A DNA stretch of 64,000 bases from Isoetes taiwanensis (GCA_021234155.1 JAJEKV010000067.1:3095279-3159278); one strand, 5' to 3'. Positions 20,823-34,690 are shown, counted from the first letter of the stretch. Made by a program: numbers and translations. Notes: generated by a model not told the origin, from the letters alone.

Positions 20823-22718
20823 TCTTATCTTATCTTATATATATATATATTATTATAATGTTATACCGTAAGTGTGTAGTGCATCGAGCCCTAATTTGAA
20901 TGGCCGAGATCATCTGGATGCATCCGAAGGCCTAGATTTATTGCACGGTTTATCAACACTGTGATTGGTCATGCTTCGATCTCTTAAGGGGAAAGGGTAA
21001 ATGAAAAGGGGGAAAAGGAAAAGGGAAGTGGAAAGAGAGAATGTGAAGGGCAAAAAGACATGGGGAAAAGGGAAGGTAAAAGGAAAAGGGAAAAGCGTGG
21101 GGATAAGAGAAGAGAAAAAGGCATGGAAAACGAAAAAGGGAAAGGGAACCTGGGAAAAGGGCACGAGGGAAGGAGGAAGAGATAAAGTTGAAAAGGTAAA
21201 TGGAAAGGGCATGAAAAAAAAAAGGAAAGAGGAAAAGGTTGAGAAAAGGAGAAAATGAAGGAGAAAAAAAGCATGGAAAAGGGGAGGAGAAAAAAAGCAT
21301 GGGAAAAGGAAGGAGCATGGGAAAAGGGGGAAAAAGAGAAGTGTTGAGGAAAGAGGAAAAAGGTAGGGACAAATGGCATAGGAAAAGGGAAAAAAAAAAA
21401 GAGGGAAAGGGAAGGGAAAAAACGCATCAAGAAAAGGGGAAGAGTGAAAGGTTGGAAAAATGAGGAAAGGGGAAGGGACAAGGGGGAACAAGAAAAGGAT
21501 GGGGAGAGGGGAAAAGAAAAGGGGCATAGAAAAAGGGAAAGTGAGAAGAAAGAAAAAGGAAAGGGAAAAGGAAATGGGGGAAAGGGAATCTAGGTAAAGT
21601 TCACAAGGAAAAAGAAAGAGGGAACGAGAAAAGGGAAGGGGGGAAGGGCATGAGAGAAAAAGGAAGAGGAAAATGGTGAAGAAAGCGAAAAAAGAAAAAA
21701 GGGAAAAGAAAGGGGGCAAGAAAGAAAGGGTGGGGAAAAGAGGAAAATGGGTATAGGAAATAAGAGAATAAAACAAATGTGCAAAAAGCATAGAAAAAGG
21801 GAAAAGGAAAAGGAAAGGAAGGGAAAAAGTGCACAAGAAAAGGATCGGCAAAGGAGGAAAACGGAAAGAAAAAAATCCATCAAGAAAAGGAAACGGGAAA
21901 AAAGGGAAAGGGAAGCAGAGGAGTGATAGAGGGGAGGGAAAGGAAAAAAGGACATGAGGAAAGGGAGAAAAGAAAAAGGAAGGGTTGAAAGAAGGGAAGA
22001 TTGCACGGGAAGAGGGAAAGGGTGGGAAAAGGAGGAAAAGGAAGCACCGGAAAAAATAGAAAGAAGAAAATGGTGGGAAAAAGGGCATGGGAAAAGGAAT
22101 AAGAATGGAAAAAGGGGGAAAGAGAGAGAGGCACGGGAAAAAGGAAATGAGGAAAATGGAAAAGGGGAAGAGAAAAAGGGAACATGGAAAAGGAAAAGAG
22201 GGAAAGGGTGAGGAGATGGAAAAAGGGCATGGAAAACGGGAGGGAGAAAAGAAAAATGGAAGGGAAAAGGGCACACAAAAAAAGGAGGAAAAGAGTGGGA
22301 AAAGAAGGAAAAGAGAAAGGGAAAATAGGCATGGAAAAGGACGAAAGAGTAAAAGGTTGAGAAAAAGGGAAGACATGGAAAAAGGGTGGGGAAAAGAGAA
22401 GGCATAAAAAAAGAGAAAGGGGAAGGGAAAAGGGCAAAGAAAAAAGAGAAGAGGGAAAAGGTGGAGAAAGGAGCAAAAGGGAAGAGAAAAAGGTTATCGG
22501 GAACAGGGAAGGGGGAAGGAAAGGGATGGGAAAACAAGGAAACATGTGAGAAAGACGAGAAAAAAAAGGAAAAGAAAAAAAAAGTAGAGAAAATAAGAAA
22601 AAATGAAATGCGGGATAGAGCAAAAGGGGAAGGGAAAGGGATAGGGCTTTTCTCACTACATCCCAAAGCATTTACAGGCTCTCAACTTATGCCCAGCAAC
22701 GCTGGGCACCATTACTAG
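20823..22718 (+). mobile_element. Small Helitron consisting mostly of a purine tract
   Basis: The 3' end is strong: a hairpin TGCCCAGCAACGCTGGGCA (22690-22708), then CCATTA and CTAG at 22715-22718, followed by T. This is the Helitron pattern of a hairpin about ten bases before a CTRR end in an A/T target. The proposed 5' end, TC at 20823 after AA, begins TCTTATCTTATCTTATATA and resembles other Helitron starts in this window. Between them is almost only the purine tract. No Rep or helicase is present, so it depends on another Helitron. The 5' boundary is less certain than the 3'. Confidence 0.75.
20990..22645. repeat. 1.65-kb polypurine (GGAAAAGG-type) tract
   Basis: The plus strand is almost entirely A and G in irregular GGGAAAAGG units with occasional CAT or GCAT interruptions at roughly 30-60-base spacing. 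Long frames rich in Phe, Pro and Ser on the minus strand and Lys, Glu and Gly on the plus strand are composition artefacts, not genes. Such tracts can form triplex (H-DNA). Confidence 0.97.
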
Positions 22719-24671
22719 TTAGATAATATTATATTCACACAGGTTAATATACCGTATAATACCTGAAACGTCACAGTATTGAATACCAACCTCAATGCCA
22801 TCCAGTCTAAGTGCCTGAAATTTGTGAAAGATGCAAGGGACAGAAGGCAGCTCTAGAATGGTACTTCGAATTCTAGGTAGACATCACATGAATGGCTGGA
22901 TATCTCAAGCTGGTATACCCCAAATCCTTGAATGCTGGCGACCATAATCTCAGTTCCGAGGAAATCAAATCAACCCACCATTGGAGAAGATTTTTTCGAG
23001 AGAGCAGCATAAACTACCTCGTAAACTACCAAGCGCTTTATGAGAGAGATGAAGGGCAACATACATGATTAAAACAGAAAAGTTATAGAGGTCATAGATA
23101 TCAAGGAATGAAATAGATACATTTAGATATGCTACGCTTTGAGGATCAATATGCAAGATTTATGTGTGGTTTCGGTATCTGCCTCTGAGAACCTAAAGAT
23201 ACAAAGGGGCAAAAAACTCTCCAAATGCTCAGAACTCTATGTACGAACCTTAATCACGATGTATAACCATTGAATGAACCAAATATCTGCAGAAATTGAA
23301 TTTGTAATGATAAGGTCAGCAAAACGCTAATGCGAAATATAATAATCATGAAAAATATAGCGTGCCAACCAAACATCCAGAAAATCTCTGCATATTCCCC
23401 ATGTTAGGCATCGGGTACTATTCAGAAAAGAGAAAAAGAGCTAATGGTGTTAAAGGAACAACAAACCAACCACCAGAGCACATGGAGTAGAGCAGCGAAA
23501 ACATTGAAGGGAATGGAAGAGCAAAGAACAAAGGATTGATAAAAAAGCCTAGATCGAATGAGAATAGAAAGGAAAATAAGAAAGTATATGGAAAAGTGAA
23601 GAGCAAGATAGAGTTGTAAGCATCGGAGCAAAAAGCTAGATTGTGGGGAGCGAAATTGGAATAAATGGAATAGCAGTAACATGAATCAAAATTGGAATAA
23701 GTGGAATAGCAGTAACAGAATATCACGATGAATACAATGTGGCCAAAGAATCAATGGAGCAAAAATGGGGCAGATAAACACAAGACAATGATAGACCACA
23801 CGAACTAGATGGAAAAAACTAAAGACCATGGAAAAATGAATTTAAGCAAGAAAATGGAACATAGCAATACCGTAACAAAAACCACCAATGAGAACCCAAC
23901 CTAGATCTAATGCCCAAAATTAACCAGCTGCCTAAAGCAAACACCAATATAAAAGCAAATATCTAGACCAAGTTGCAGAAGGCCTCGCCACAAAACATAT
24001 GAAACCATGTGAAACACGTGACAACGCAAAAATCCCCAAACTATGCCTAACTATGCCTAACAAATCTATAAGAAATGCCTAATAAGCCAATCAACCCCAA
24101 TAAAGTTGCATCCATGTTAATGTAGTTTAATGTAGTGACGATAGCAAAGATGAAAGAGAAATGCGCCAAGAATGGACCTACCCACCTACCTATCTACCTA
24201 TCCAAATACCAAACTCGCTAAAAAGCAAAGCATCAAAATTTAATCCACCAAGAGACCTATCTACATTACAACAATATAAAAGGAAATATCCCTAGAGTAA
24301 ACCTTGAGAGTAAAGCATGTTGATGTCACACTTAATGACAAAACAATAAATAGGAATGATGAAAAATCTCCAGCAACAATAGTAATAAAACTAGAAAATT
24401 GGTATCCCTGAAACACAACACACAATTGCTAATATCTAAAGCACATAGCAAAATAAAAACGAAATGAAAAAGAGAAGCATAGCGACTTGGTGAAGCTAAC
24501 GAGTATAAGGAAGGCATTAAGGAGGGAGTCATGGCCGAGAGCAGGCCGTTTCGGGATATAATGGCCTGGCGGCGGGCCAGGCCACGGCAGCGCGGCGAGC
24601 GGTAACTTCAGCTATGGCGCCCGTTGTCTTTTTGGCCGGCGCTGGCCTTGAATCTGTTGTTGCTACTCGCT

Positions 24672-24765
24672 GACAGAATTTGGCGAGGTTTGGCGAAGTT
24701 TCTTGAAGTTTGGCGAGGTTTGGCGAAGTTTGGCAAAGTTTCTTGAAGTTTGGCGAGGTTTTCTT
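24672..24765. repeat. Short tandem GTTTGGCGAG repeats
   Basis: GTTTGGCGAGGTTTGGCGAA and TTTCTTGAAGTTTGGCGAG units repeat several times over about 95 bases. Confidence 0.9.
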
Positions 24766-25755
24766 GCATGTTCTTCATAAAAGTTGTTGCATGCAAGTTT
24801 TAACTTGCTTTTTTCTTGTTTAGCATCTTTCACAAGTGTTTGGACGCGCGGATCTTCAAAATGGTAAGCATGCATGTTGTAGTATTAGATTATTTTTGCA
24901 AGATTCTAACTCTGTTCTGCCTTTTCTTGCAGGTTTCTTGCAGATATGAATACTGTGCTCGAAGGTCTTAAGAAAAAATGTTGAAGACTGATCCCTTTTT
25001 TATTTCGAATTCTGTAATTAAGAGCATTGATCTCATCTCTTGTACTTCAGAACTTTTGAATGCACTTTTGATGTCTTGTACTTTAGAACTTTTGGAAAAA
25101 GTTGTATTGTCTAAGGAAAAATTTGTATCAAAAAACTTGTATTGTCTAAGGAAAAACTTGTATGGAAACAGTAGGCCATTATGGAAAAACTTGTAAGGAA
25201 AGACTAGGCCATTATCGTTTATAATGGCAATCTGAAAAACAATGAAATTGCATTGTCTTGACCTTTAAGGTTTGTGAGCACTAAATGAGGCTGTGAATTG
25301 CAAGATTAGCCATTTTAAGGCAATGGAACAGATCCAAAAGTATTTCTCCGGGAGAGTCTAGGCAAATAAGTAGCAAGATGTGTAACACTATTAGGGCAAA
25401 AAAGGAGAATTATAAGGCGAAAAAATGCTGCCCTAAAATTGGACGTGCCAGGCTGCAAGTAGTCAACTGCAAGATTTTATTTCAATAAGATAAACTGTCG
25501 ATAAATAGGGCCGACAACTCTCGGATTCCACCCAAAAGGGGTTGGCCTGGAAAGAACCACTGAAAAAAGTGTCAGATCAGGGCAATCGGGCCTGTTTAAA
25601 GTAAAAAGGTAATCAGATTTGTTTGAAGCAAAAACCAAACTGGGTATTAAAGTTTCTGGTTGAAATAAAAAAATCTAATTTGTCTGAGAAGTCCTTTTGA
25701 GCCGAAAGATCTTCAACACAGAAGAAATCTATGGAAAACAACAGATAAACACTCA

Positions 25756-25949
25756 TTTAAAGCAGAAGTTTTACAATAGATATCACAGATTCCATAGGGT
25801 TTAAAGCTTATAAAGACTAGAGGATCGATCCATAGACATTTGAAAGTAAATATTTAAAGCAGAACTTTTACAATAGATATCACAGATTCCATAGGGTTTA
25901 AAGCTTATAAAGACTAGAGGATCAATCCATAGACATTTGAAAGTAAATA
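25756..25949. repeat. 97-bp tandem duplication
   Basis: A unit beginning TTTAAAGCAGAA at 25756 repeats at 25853 with very few differences, so the duplication is recent. Confidence 0.93.
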
Positions 25950-28641
25950 TCCAAAAGAGATTACATGATTTGAGATGAACGAAAAAAACAGATGATGAAC
26001 TAAAAAAACAGATAAAGGTGATTTTTTAAAAAGAAGAGCTTAGCAGCAGATTCCAACCTAGACGAGCAGAAAAAGATCATCTGTAACATGGGCAAAAAGA
26101 ATCATGGGCAAGAAAAAATAAGCCATAAACGAAAATCATCTGAATTCTACTTGAAAACTAGCTAAGCAATCTCATAAGCCCATGAATATCTACCTTAACT
26201 TGCAAGACATGCTTTAAGAACTGGAAAAAACACTAAAAAATCGTTCAAAAAACTATGTAACACGCCATAGCTACATATCAAGCAAGCACTTTACACACAA
26301 ACTAGAAAAGTAGGAAAAGCTAGAATCACAACAGAGACAAAGAAGGACACTCTCAAGAAGAAGGCCGATGAAAAGAGTTTGAAGCTGAAGCAATAGATAG
26401 GCAAAACCAAAAGGTGCAAGAAAAGATGTCCAAGCTATTTCCGTCTTACCAAGAATGATAGAACCATTGCATTGTCTGTTATTTCCTTCTCTGCTCCAAG
26501 GGTTGGAAATGAAGCTTTTAAGAAAAGATGCAAGGATCTGAGGCGAAGATATTGAGAATAGCTAACGAGAAAGATTTAGTGCCCAAAATGCCATGGCTTC
26601 TGTTCAATGAGAGATTTACATGCTAAAAAGTTTAATAGACAAGCTTCCATGGACGTATTCACATGTGGGCACGGAGCTTGAACTGAGCTCTGATATCTCG
26701 CCCTTTCTGGAGCCTACCTCAATTTCAAATCCTCCATCATAATTTGGAAGCTCATTGGCATTTGCTTGAGGGGTTCCACGGACAAGGAACTTTGCTCAAG
26801 CAGAAATCTCTAAGTTGCACATGCAGTAAGGGAGATGTGCAAAGGAGATCTGTCGGAGATGTCATCCATGAGTTCCATCAACGGTATTAGAGCGTAGAGA
26901 TGCCCTTGATTTCAAACAGATGATGGGACTCCTTTGACTACTTAAAATAATGGAGATGAATCAGTAGCAACAAAGGGGCTTCTCTGAATATCTTTTTGCG
27001 CTCAGGTTTACTATTCTTGTGCATGTCGCTGGAAGAAAAAAGAGCCCTAGCCAAGACGATGATTTATCTACAGATCCTGCAAAAACTGACGATCTATTCG
27101 TCTCCTTTTCCTCCCTGGATCATAATATCCCCTGTGCTTCCCAGAGCAGAAGCTTGGCAAAAACTCAAAACAAAACCTAAACTGCAAAACTTAAAATGGA
27201 CCATAATTTCTCTAAACAAAAGCAAAGGACTAAGAAGAAGTAGTAACTTAAATTCAAAACTGCTTGAAAAGCTTCACATTCTAGGAGAAATTATACCGTG
27301 CATATACAAAATAACTCAGAAGGATATTCGGGAACAGAAGAAAAAGGACACTCGATTTTTCCTTGGAGCAGCCTGCATGAGCCGAAATGGCATCGCCCAA
27401 CACGGACGTGGCTTCAGATCCGCGCCTATTTTGGCATCTGGAAATATGATCTGAAATAAGAAGGGCGCAACTATGGGGCTTTTTTTTTTTTTTATTTTGA
27501 CAATGATCCATGCCCCAAAAAAGACTTCCTATTTTAACTAGTAATGGTGCCCAGCGTTGGTGGGCGTAACTTGAGAGCCTATAAATGTTTTGGGCTGCAA
27601 TGGAAAATGGAAAAAGCGTGCGCAAAATATGCTCATTGTAATTCTTGTTTTTTTAATTGTTTTGCGTATGTAAATTGAGGCACTATGTGATATTATCCTT
27701 CCTATGTAATTGAGTGTCTAATTTCTGTTCTCCTTCATTTTGTTCCTTCAAAATTCTTAAAACATGGCACGTGTACTGTGTGCATTTATTACTTATATAA
27801 AGCATTTATTGCGGCCACTTAATAACCTGTGCATTCATTGATTATAAAGCATTTATTGCGGTAACCTCGAATATTTCGTGACGTTGACGTGATTACAGTG
27901 TATCTTGGAGAAGAGCCATGGTAAACGGAAGCTCGTTGCTGTTTGGAGCTTCGCTAGAGAGCAAGCATTCGTTTTGCGGGGCGGTGAGCTGTTTCCCTAG
28001 CTAAACTTTGTCAAATCTGCGAACATAATGCAAAAAGCGAGCGGGTGAAAACTTGAGGCAAAGGGCAAGATATTCAAATCAAAATCTGCCGATTTATGAC
28101 TACTGAGGATGCTATTCGGGAGGCTAGGGCTTGGATTTGATACTGAGAGGTGCAAAAGCATGAAACTACTCACACAATCAAACCCAAATGTTTTAATACT
28201 CTGCTTTCTCTAGTCTCAAAAAGCGGTAGGATTCATGCCTTACATGATGATTCGTATGAATTCTGCAGCTTGTGAGTTCTGACTGAATCTAAAAAAGAAG
28301 AGTTGGACCCAATTAGGTGTAGAATGCCGGATTCTTTACGAGAATGCATCCCAAAACCGAAGTATTTACCTAGAACCGCCAAGAAAGGCGGAAGAAATGT
28401 TAGCTCAGGGCAATTTTCCTTTCACAAAAACAACCATATCTGAAAAGCATGGTCTTCATCATAGCATAAGAAAATGCCGGGCAACAAAGGAGAGGATAAG
28501 AAAAGCGACTACCATGGCTTAAAGGCGGGGAGCCTTCTTGAAGATCCGTGAGAAACCCATTTCGAAAAAAAGGCGTGAGCAAGGTAAGGCCCCACGATTT
28601 GACTTAAGTATTAGGTCGGATTTGGAAATTTCCATTCGAAT

Positions 28642-28962
28642 TTGGACACTCATCAAGAAGAGCAGAGTACAGAGGGCGATTTTAAGGCCCATCAAGCTCG
28701 ATTTGTAGCTACCAGAGCCGATTCAAAGTCTTCATTTAAACAAATGAAGAAAGAACCTAAAACACAAAGGAAAACAGACCTGCATGCGAGTGTGACATTC
28801 TGCACAGTGTTCTTGGAGCAGTCTGAAGAAGTGAAAACTTGGAGCCGAAGACCCACAAAGCTATTTCCGGCAGATGAGGAAGATCCAAGCTTGGACGAAG
28901 GCACAGAGCATAAGTTAGGGGCGACTATGGCGGCCATTTTTGCAACAATCGCTTCACCATGA
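28642..28962 (+). other. Open frame of 106 codons, unrecognised
   Basis: The frame opens MDTHQEEQSTEGDFKAHQ and includes KKEPKTQRKTDLHAS. It is hydrophilic with no known motif and ends just before a retrocopy insertion. It could be a captured exon; coding status is unsupported otherwise. Confidence 0.2.
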
Positions 28963-28981
28963 AATCCATGTAAATGATTCG

Positions 28982-30524
28982 TTCCAACAGACTTTTTTTT
29001 TTTTTTTTTTTTTTTGTAGTCAAGATATTTATATTTTATTAAAAACTTAAAACAGGGTACATGACCTTATTAAAGGCTCCACAATAGGCCAGATAAGCAC
29101 AATTTAAACAATGGTCACCAAATAGGAAGAAGTATCACCCACATTCCTAAAAATCAGAGTCTAAAAGCCTGATATAAACCTTCCAACCTGAACAAAGATT
29201 GAACCAATGTGTGAACCGCAGCTGCAACCATTTGAAGCTCACCCCCATAAGATGCAAGCAATTGAGGGGCAGATGAGGCAATTATCCTTCCGCGCGTTAA
29301 CTTGGCCTGGAATCCATCCTGCAGCATTGTACTAGAGAAGATCATATCCCTGTTCCAATCATGTACTAAAGGACTCAATGCTCCATCTTCAAATACTGCA
29401 TAAGATCATGCTGGCCTTCCCACAAGGGGTGGTCCAATTGCTCACCGAATGCCCCTACTACTACTAGCATAGGCCGCAGCTGAAAATGCTCAACTTACTT
29501 AAAGGTGCACAAATCAAGTTCCCCAGGACCCTTGAAGCACAACTCGATAAGTCAGCAGCAGTAAAGAAGCATTGGTCTCCCGCCCAATGTTCCTTAATTT
29601 GATCCATTTCATTATTCACGGATTGTACAGTACTATAGCAGTCCATAGAACCTGATTTCCCCTTGCTGGGAAAGGGGGAGGATGACATCAACAAGTGCAA
29701 GGTGTGCAGAACAGCGTGTTATGGAAGAATAAGGTGCTGCCAAATAAGCCATCCATCAGACCACGAAGATGAACACCGCCCACTAGATCTGCAGCTCCAG
29801 AGGCCCTGTCAATCTTGCAGCCCATGGAAGTTCTAGGCCACACTATTAGTCCTCCCTTCACATCCTGGATGCAGGGACAAAGCACTGGAGATGTCCTATG
29901 ACTTTGTAGACATTGTCAAGCAAGCAACACAGAAGTTTTGAATCTTTACCATACCCTGAATATAAACTGAACATCGGCCAGAACAGGGCCTGAATCTGCA
30001 GGGAGTGCAGTCCCAAAACCGCAGGGAATGCGGCCTTCAAGATGCAGTGAGTGCATCCACAGAGCAACCATTCTGACCCTTCTCATCTTAACAAAGATCA
30101 CAAAACTGAAAAATCAAGCTCAATCAGCCTACACGAGCCCTAGCCATAGCCACAGTAACTGGCTACTAGCTAAACTTGAGCCTAACACCTCAAAAACACA
30201 TGGCAAGAACATCAGGCATACTGTTTACTGGTCAGGTTTGCTACATTAGAAAGAAGCTTTGAGAGCAGCGGCCATGCTTCAAAGGGACATCCCGTTGCAA
30301 CAAAAACCACCGAGGACAAGAACCAAAATACCTTCTGCTTGCAGCCGTGGTTTTGGGGAGATCGGCAGCAGCATTTTGCTGCTCTTCCAGCAGCATCGAC
30401 ATCGTGTTTAGGAACCCTATCCAACGGGCGGCCGCCGCCGCCGCCCTACAGAAGAACCCTAAGGCGCATTCGCTCAACCAAATTCCAAAGACTTAACATC
30501 TCCAAATATCATTCCAACAGACTT
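28982..30524 (-). mobile_element. Retroposed transcript with poly(A) tail and target duplication
   Basis: A 13-bp direct repeat TTCCAACAGACTT occurs at 28982-28994 and 30512-30524. Directly after the left copy is a run of more than 20 T, which is a poly(A) tail on the minus strand. Together these mark a LINE-mediated retrocopy of a transcript about 1.5 kb long. Near its 5' end on the minus strand is a short frame opening MSMLLEEQQNAAADLPK inside GCC-rich sequence. I do not recognise the source gene, and no long protein frame is present, so it may be a non-coding RNA or a 5'/3' untranslated portion. Confidence 0.8.
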
Positions 30525-31147
30525 CGGACTCGGATCAATAGCTTAATTTCTAGATAAGCAAGCATCGGAAGAGCCAAGATGCCCTGAAGCAATCTGTCAA
30601 ATGACCAAGCCGCCATCAAATTCTCATGGTTCAGCATGGTATGGCGGATGCTGACATTCTCAATGGCGCTGTCGACAGCCAAACCCATCTGCAAGAAAAA
30701 ACCATAATTAATCACAAAGAAAGGCCGGACTCTTCAAACGACTGCCTCAAAACTCTTACCACAACCTCTACACCATACGAAAGACTCTTACCGGGGATAC
30801 GAGCCAATATAATAGTAGTTTTGAGGTCAGTGCAGGATGCAAGAGCGGTACTTGCACTCACCCAAGAAGGAACCTTGCTACATAACATTCCAGACAAGGG
30901 ACAAATCATATATGAACCAACATAATAATAGTTTTGAGAAACTAAAATTGTGTAAGTTCCACTATTCGACCTTCCGCTGCAAGTACAATGGAAGTGACAA
31001 AAGCGATAACCTTATGATCTATTATTATATGGGCAAATTAACACAAGGCAATAGCACAAGTTCAAATCCCGTATCTTCTCAAACTAATACATAGTCCGAG
31101 TAAAATTTTAGCATGTAAGCGAGTAAAGATAAGAAGATTGGGAAAGA

Positions 31148-31215
31148 GAAATGTTCGCGGCGGCCAAGGAGAAATGTTCGCGGCGGCCTTGGCCGCCGCG
31201 ATAAATTTCTTGTAG
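31148..31215. repeat. CACTA-like tip with CGCGGCGGCC palindrome
   Basis: On the minus strand ACTACAAGAAATTTATCG is followed by palindromic GCGGCGGCC units. It matches the CACTA tip except for the first base. A related unit with the same palindrome is found at 37992 and 50587. The unit here is partly doubled (GAAATGTTCGCGGCGGCC twice). Confidence 0.6.
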
Positions 31216-31219
31216 TTAT

Positions 31220-34200
31220 TATTATCTTCCATAGCAAACTAAGCCCAATGTTGTTGGACCAAAGTTGGGAACCTTTCATTGAATGCAAACTGATATTTAG
31301 CAAACCAAGTGCGTCATTGCTGAGCTTGGAAAGATTTGTGGTTTATATTGTCAACCTATTAGAAAGTGTGCTTCTACATGGTATAGTTTGGGATTGCATA
31401 GAAATGTACTTGGAATCGACCTTGCAATTTGCTTCTCATGTACAATATATAAGCTTTGACTTTCTAAAACTTTGTTTTAGAACGATGTGAAGGTTAGTTG
31501 CAAGATCTACAACTTTGTGTTAGAACAATATGCTTACGGTGCCAAGTGTTGCCGGACATAACTTCAAGACCTGTAAATGATATGTGAATGATTGTTTGGC
31601 TCTTAGGTTGTTGGGTGCTTGTTCGATAATTGTTATTATTTTTTCACCCCTCCCTTTTTTTTTCTTGGTACGGTTTTTTATGGATGTTGTTGCAAATAAC
31701 GCGTTGCTTGTGATGAATCATTAGTATCAAACAAAGGTTTTCCATTAGGGATTTATTTTACGTGAGATTCATGAAAATGAATTCAAACAGATATCATTTC
31801 CTTACAACAACTATTTATACCTTTCAATGGGTGAGATAAATCTACACTATACAAATCTAGTTTTTGTGGTGTCTTGAGAAACTTAAAGCATAACCTTGAA
31901 CATATTCATTGAAGATATTCGTTTTCTCCTTTGTCGTGATTGAGTTAGATGACTAAAAAACAGCAAAAGAACAATCCACAGCTTTCTTAGCAAAGCGAAG
32001 AATAATTCACTTTAATTGCCACTTCAAATGCTCTTCTGAATATGTTAAAACTTAATAGGACTCTTTGAAGCTTATCTTTAAACAGATCAATTTACAAAAT
32101 AGGACCATTTAATGAGAAACTACTGAGGTAATCTGCAAGATGATCTAAGGAGTTCTCAAATGAGACACGTAGGAACTTGACTGCCATTGCAATGGAAATG
32201 GCCAGAATTATAGATATTAAAATAGGATGAGAGTATGTTTTTTGAAATGGTAAAACTGGCACATGTTTTTATACATGCCATCTAAGTTTGAGAAACCACA
32301 TTTTCACAGCTGAGTAGTTGAAACTCAGATTGATATGTTTGTCGTTGTTCTGGTGCTTTTCAGATTGGGAGGTGGGACTCCTAAAACCACGATTATAGAG
32401 ACATAGACTGTGTATGACTTAGGAACAACATTGATTTGATTCAAAGAGAAAGTGCCGATTAAACCTTGGGAGTTCGTTTGCAAGATCAAATGCCCCAAAA
32501 CACCCATGCCAAATTTTGATATATGTAGGACAATATGCAGTCTAACATGGCGGTGTCAACTTTGGATCAAGTATATTTATATGGAAAGCAGCTGCTAAAC
32601 CTTATGAAGCAGGGTATTCAATTAAAGCTAATGCACAATCAGCACCACTGCTTTGCAGAATCAACATACAGTTTAACACACAATGCACATAAGATAATTG
32701 GCACACATGCAATACATTTGATATGAACCTTGGTTGCATTCTCCAAGCAAATGCTTATTCTCTTTTGCTGAAGCTCTCTCCATGACAACTGTTCATGCAG
32801 GATTACTCCCATCTCCTGATCAGCATATGTAGCTCAAATATCAGACATGCACAATGCAAAATCTTTGAAATTATTTGCTAGAATAAAATTCAAACCTTCA
32901 GGACATGTTGATGTAAGCAATCAATCCAATAGTCTGATGTGTCCTTTGACTAATAGAAGCCCACATTCAACAATTTCCAGGACAAAGTCCCATTTCTTTT
33001 ATATGCAAGATGCACTTTAAGCTTTTGCCACGCCCACTCATTAGACCGCCAAATCATGAATGGACATTTTCATAGCCCACAACAAAGCTCTGGTCCTCCA
33101 AGCTGTGAGGACATACTCGTTTGCAACAACTGTGTGCTGATACTGCATTGCTCCAGAATCTAAAACCACAATGGCATTAAAAGCCTAGAATAAGTAAATA
33201 AGTTTTCTCTATCGGAGCTGGTGCAGAATCTACAATATGTTTTGCTCCTTTCTTTTTAAAGGACGCTTATGATTCTATTATATACGCCAATATGTATGGG
33301 CATTAGAGACATTAGAGAAAGTTCTTCTTATCATTTTTTTAAATTAATGTTCAGAAAATAACTGTGAAACCACTGCATAGACATTAGACAGATCTATGAT
33401 CTGGTACCTTATTCGCTGACCATGCTGACCACGTCAGATGGGGGGCTGCAAAACAAAGTATACCCCTGACCAGATGTGAAGTCTACACCTGAGCAGCTGT
33501 CTAGAACAATGTAAATAAATTTGAAATGGGAAATCGTTTAGTTGCTCCAGCCTTATGAGTACATTTGCATGCATAGCTTCCCCTTCAATGGCAAAGATTC
33601 CTTATGGAAATGCGATCCATACGTAAAAACCTGCAATCATGGAAGATAAAATATAAGGCCACATAATGTGTAGTAAATCTGCCTTATAAAATTGGGCCTT
33701 CTTTCCCATCTTGCATCCAGCAAAAGAAAAAAAAGGAGATCAATATTTTTCATTCAAATTCTAAGTCATCTCCCATTACAGACTCTCACTGCCTGCTATC
33801 AGCATAGCCACTACAATCGCCAAATCTGAAACTTGCAAATGTGACATGATATAAGTAGGAGTTATTTGTTCGATGTTTCCTATCCACAGCCAAATCCCTG
33901 GAAGCCCAAGTAAAAACTGAATAACTAAGAATTTATATTACAGTCTAGAAGCTTACATTATGCAAAATATCCACATCACCATGCTGCATCTACCTTCGGT
34001 CTAGAGCATGAAGAAATGAACCAGGTATTGAACCGGAAGATATTGAACCAAAAGAGCAGCCATTAGATATTGAACCGGAAGAACAGATATGCAACCGGAA
34101 GAGCAGCCATGTCTGCATAGCCGAGGGGCCGCCCTGAAAAATTTCGAGCATTCCTTTGTGTTCTCTATTTTTGACCCCGTGCAGCATAAATCCTGTGAGC

Positions 34201-34690
34201 AATGGTTCATCCACCATGCCAAATGCTGTGAGGCATAAATCCGCAGCATCCAGCCTTATAAGCATCCAGCCCATGTTGGTGACGTAGAAATCCTTGGCAT
34301 AAATCTGATGAAGACATCTTGCAAGAGCCTGCACAAAAGATAACATAAGAAAGAAGATACTAAAATCGATTCTCAAGGACATCAGATGCAAGAACGACCT
34401 TTACTTCTTCAGCTTCATGTCGGTTCAATTGGTGATGGATCACTTGGATGTAGTGCAATGGAAGAAGGTGAAGCCGAAAGCAGAGGAGAAAAGAAAATTG
34501 CAGCGAAAACAAAAAGAACCCTAGATAAGAAAACCCTAGAGGTGAAAGATCTCGACCTTTAGATTAGGTTCGATTAATCTGAGCCGCTCAAATTAGGGCG
34601 TGGTCCATTACACAACATTATCTAAACATATATATACAAGAAATTTAATGCGTCCTACGGTGCATGTCCGAGTTTTAGCATGTTCCTATG
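31220..34690. other. Non-coding stretch with short exon-like frames
   Basis: Mostly AT-rich and without recognised genes. A minus-strand frame at 33990-34391 (133 codons) includes VTNMGWMLIRLDAADLCL and GMVDEPLLTGFML, possibly a captured exon, and ends in a GAACCGGAAGA-type repeat at about 34020-34105. I cannot name it. Confidence 0.35.

Larger units (their letters stand above)
22719..27537. other. AT-rich interval without recognised genes
   Basis: Between two Helitron 3' ends that face each other. I find no recognisable coding exon. A GC-rich island lies at about 24530-24620. Direct repeats occur at 23640-23720 (GGAATAGCAGTAAC twice), near 24700 and near 25800. A plus-strand frame at 26996-27454 has no family match and an A-rich composition. 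Confidence 0.5.

Noticed and set aside
20910-22671. Long minus-strand frames of up to 488 codons rich in Phe, Pro, Ser and Leu
   Set aside because: They arise from the purine tract on the other strand; several overlapping frames are open at once and none has motifs.
29154-29378. Protein-coding gene in the 28982-30524 retrocopy
   Set aside because: Short frame in the 3' half of the retrocopy without recognisable domain; insufficient support.
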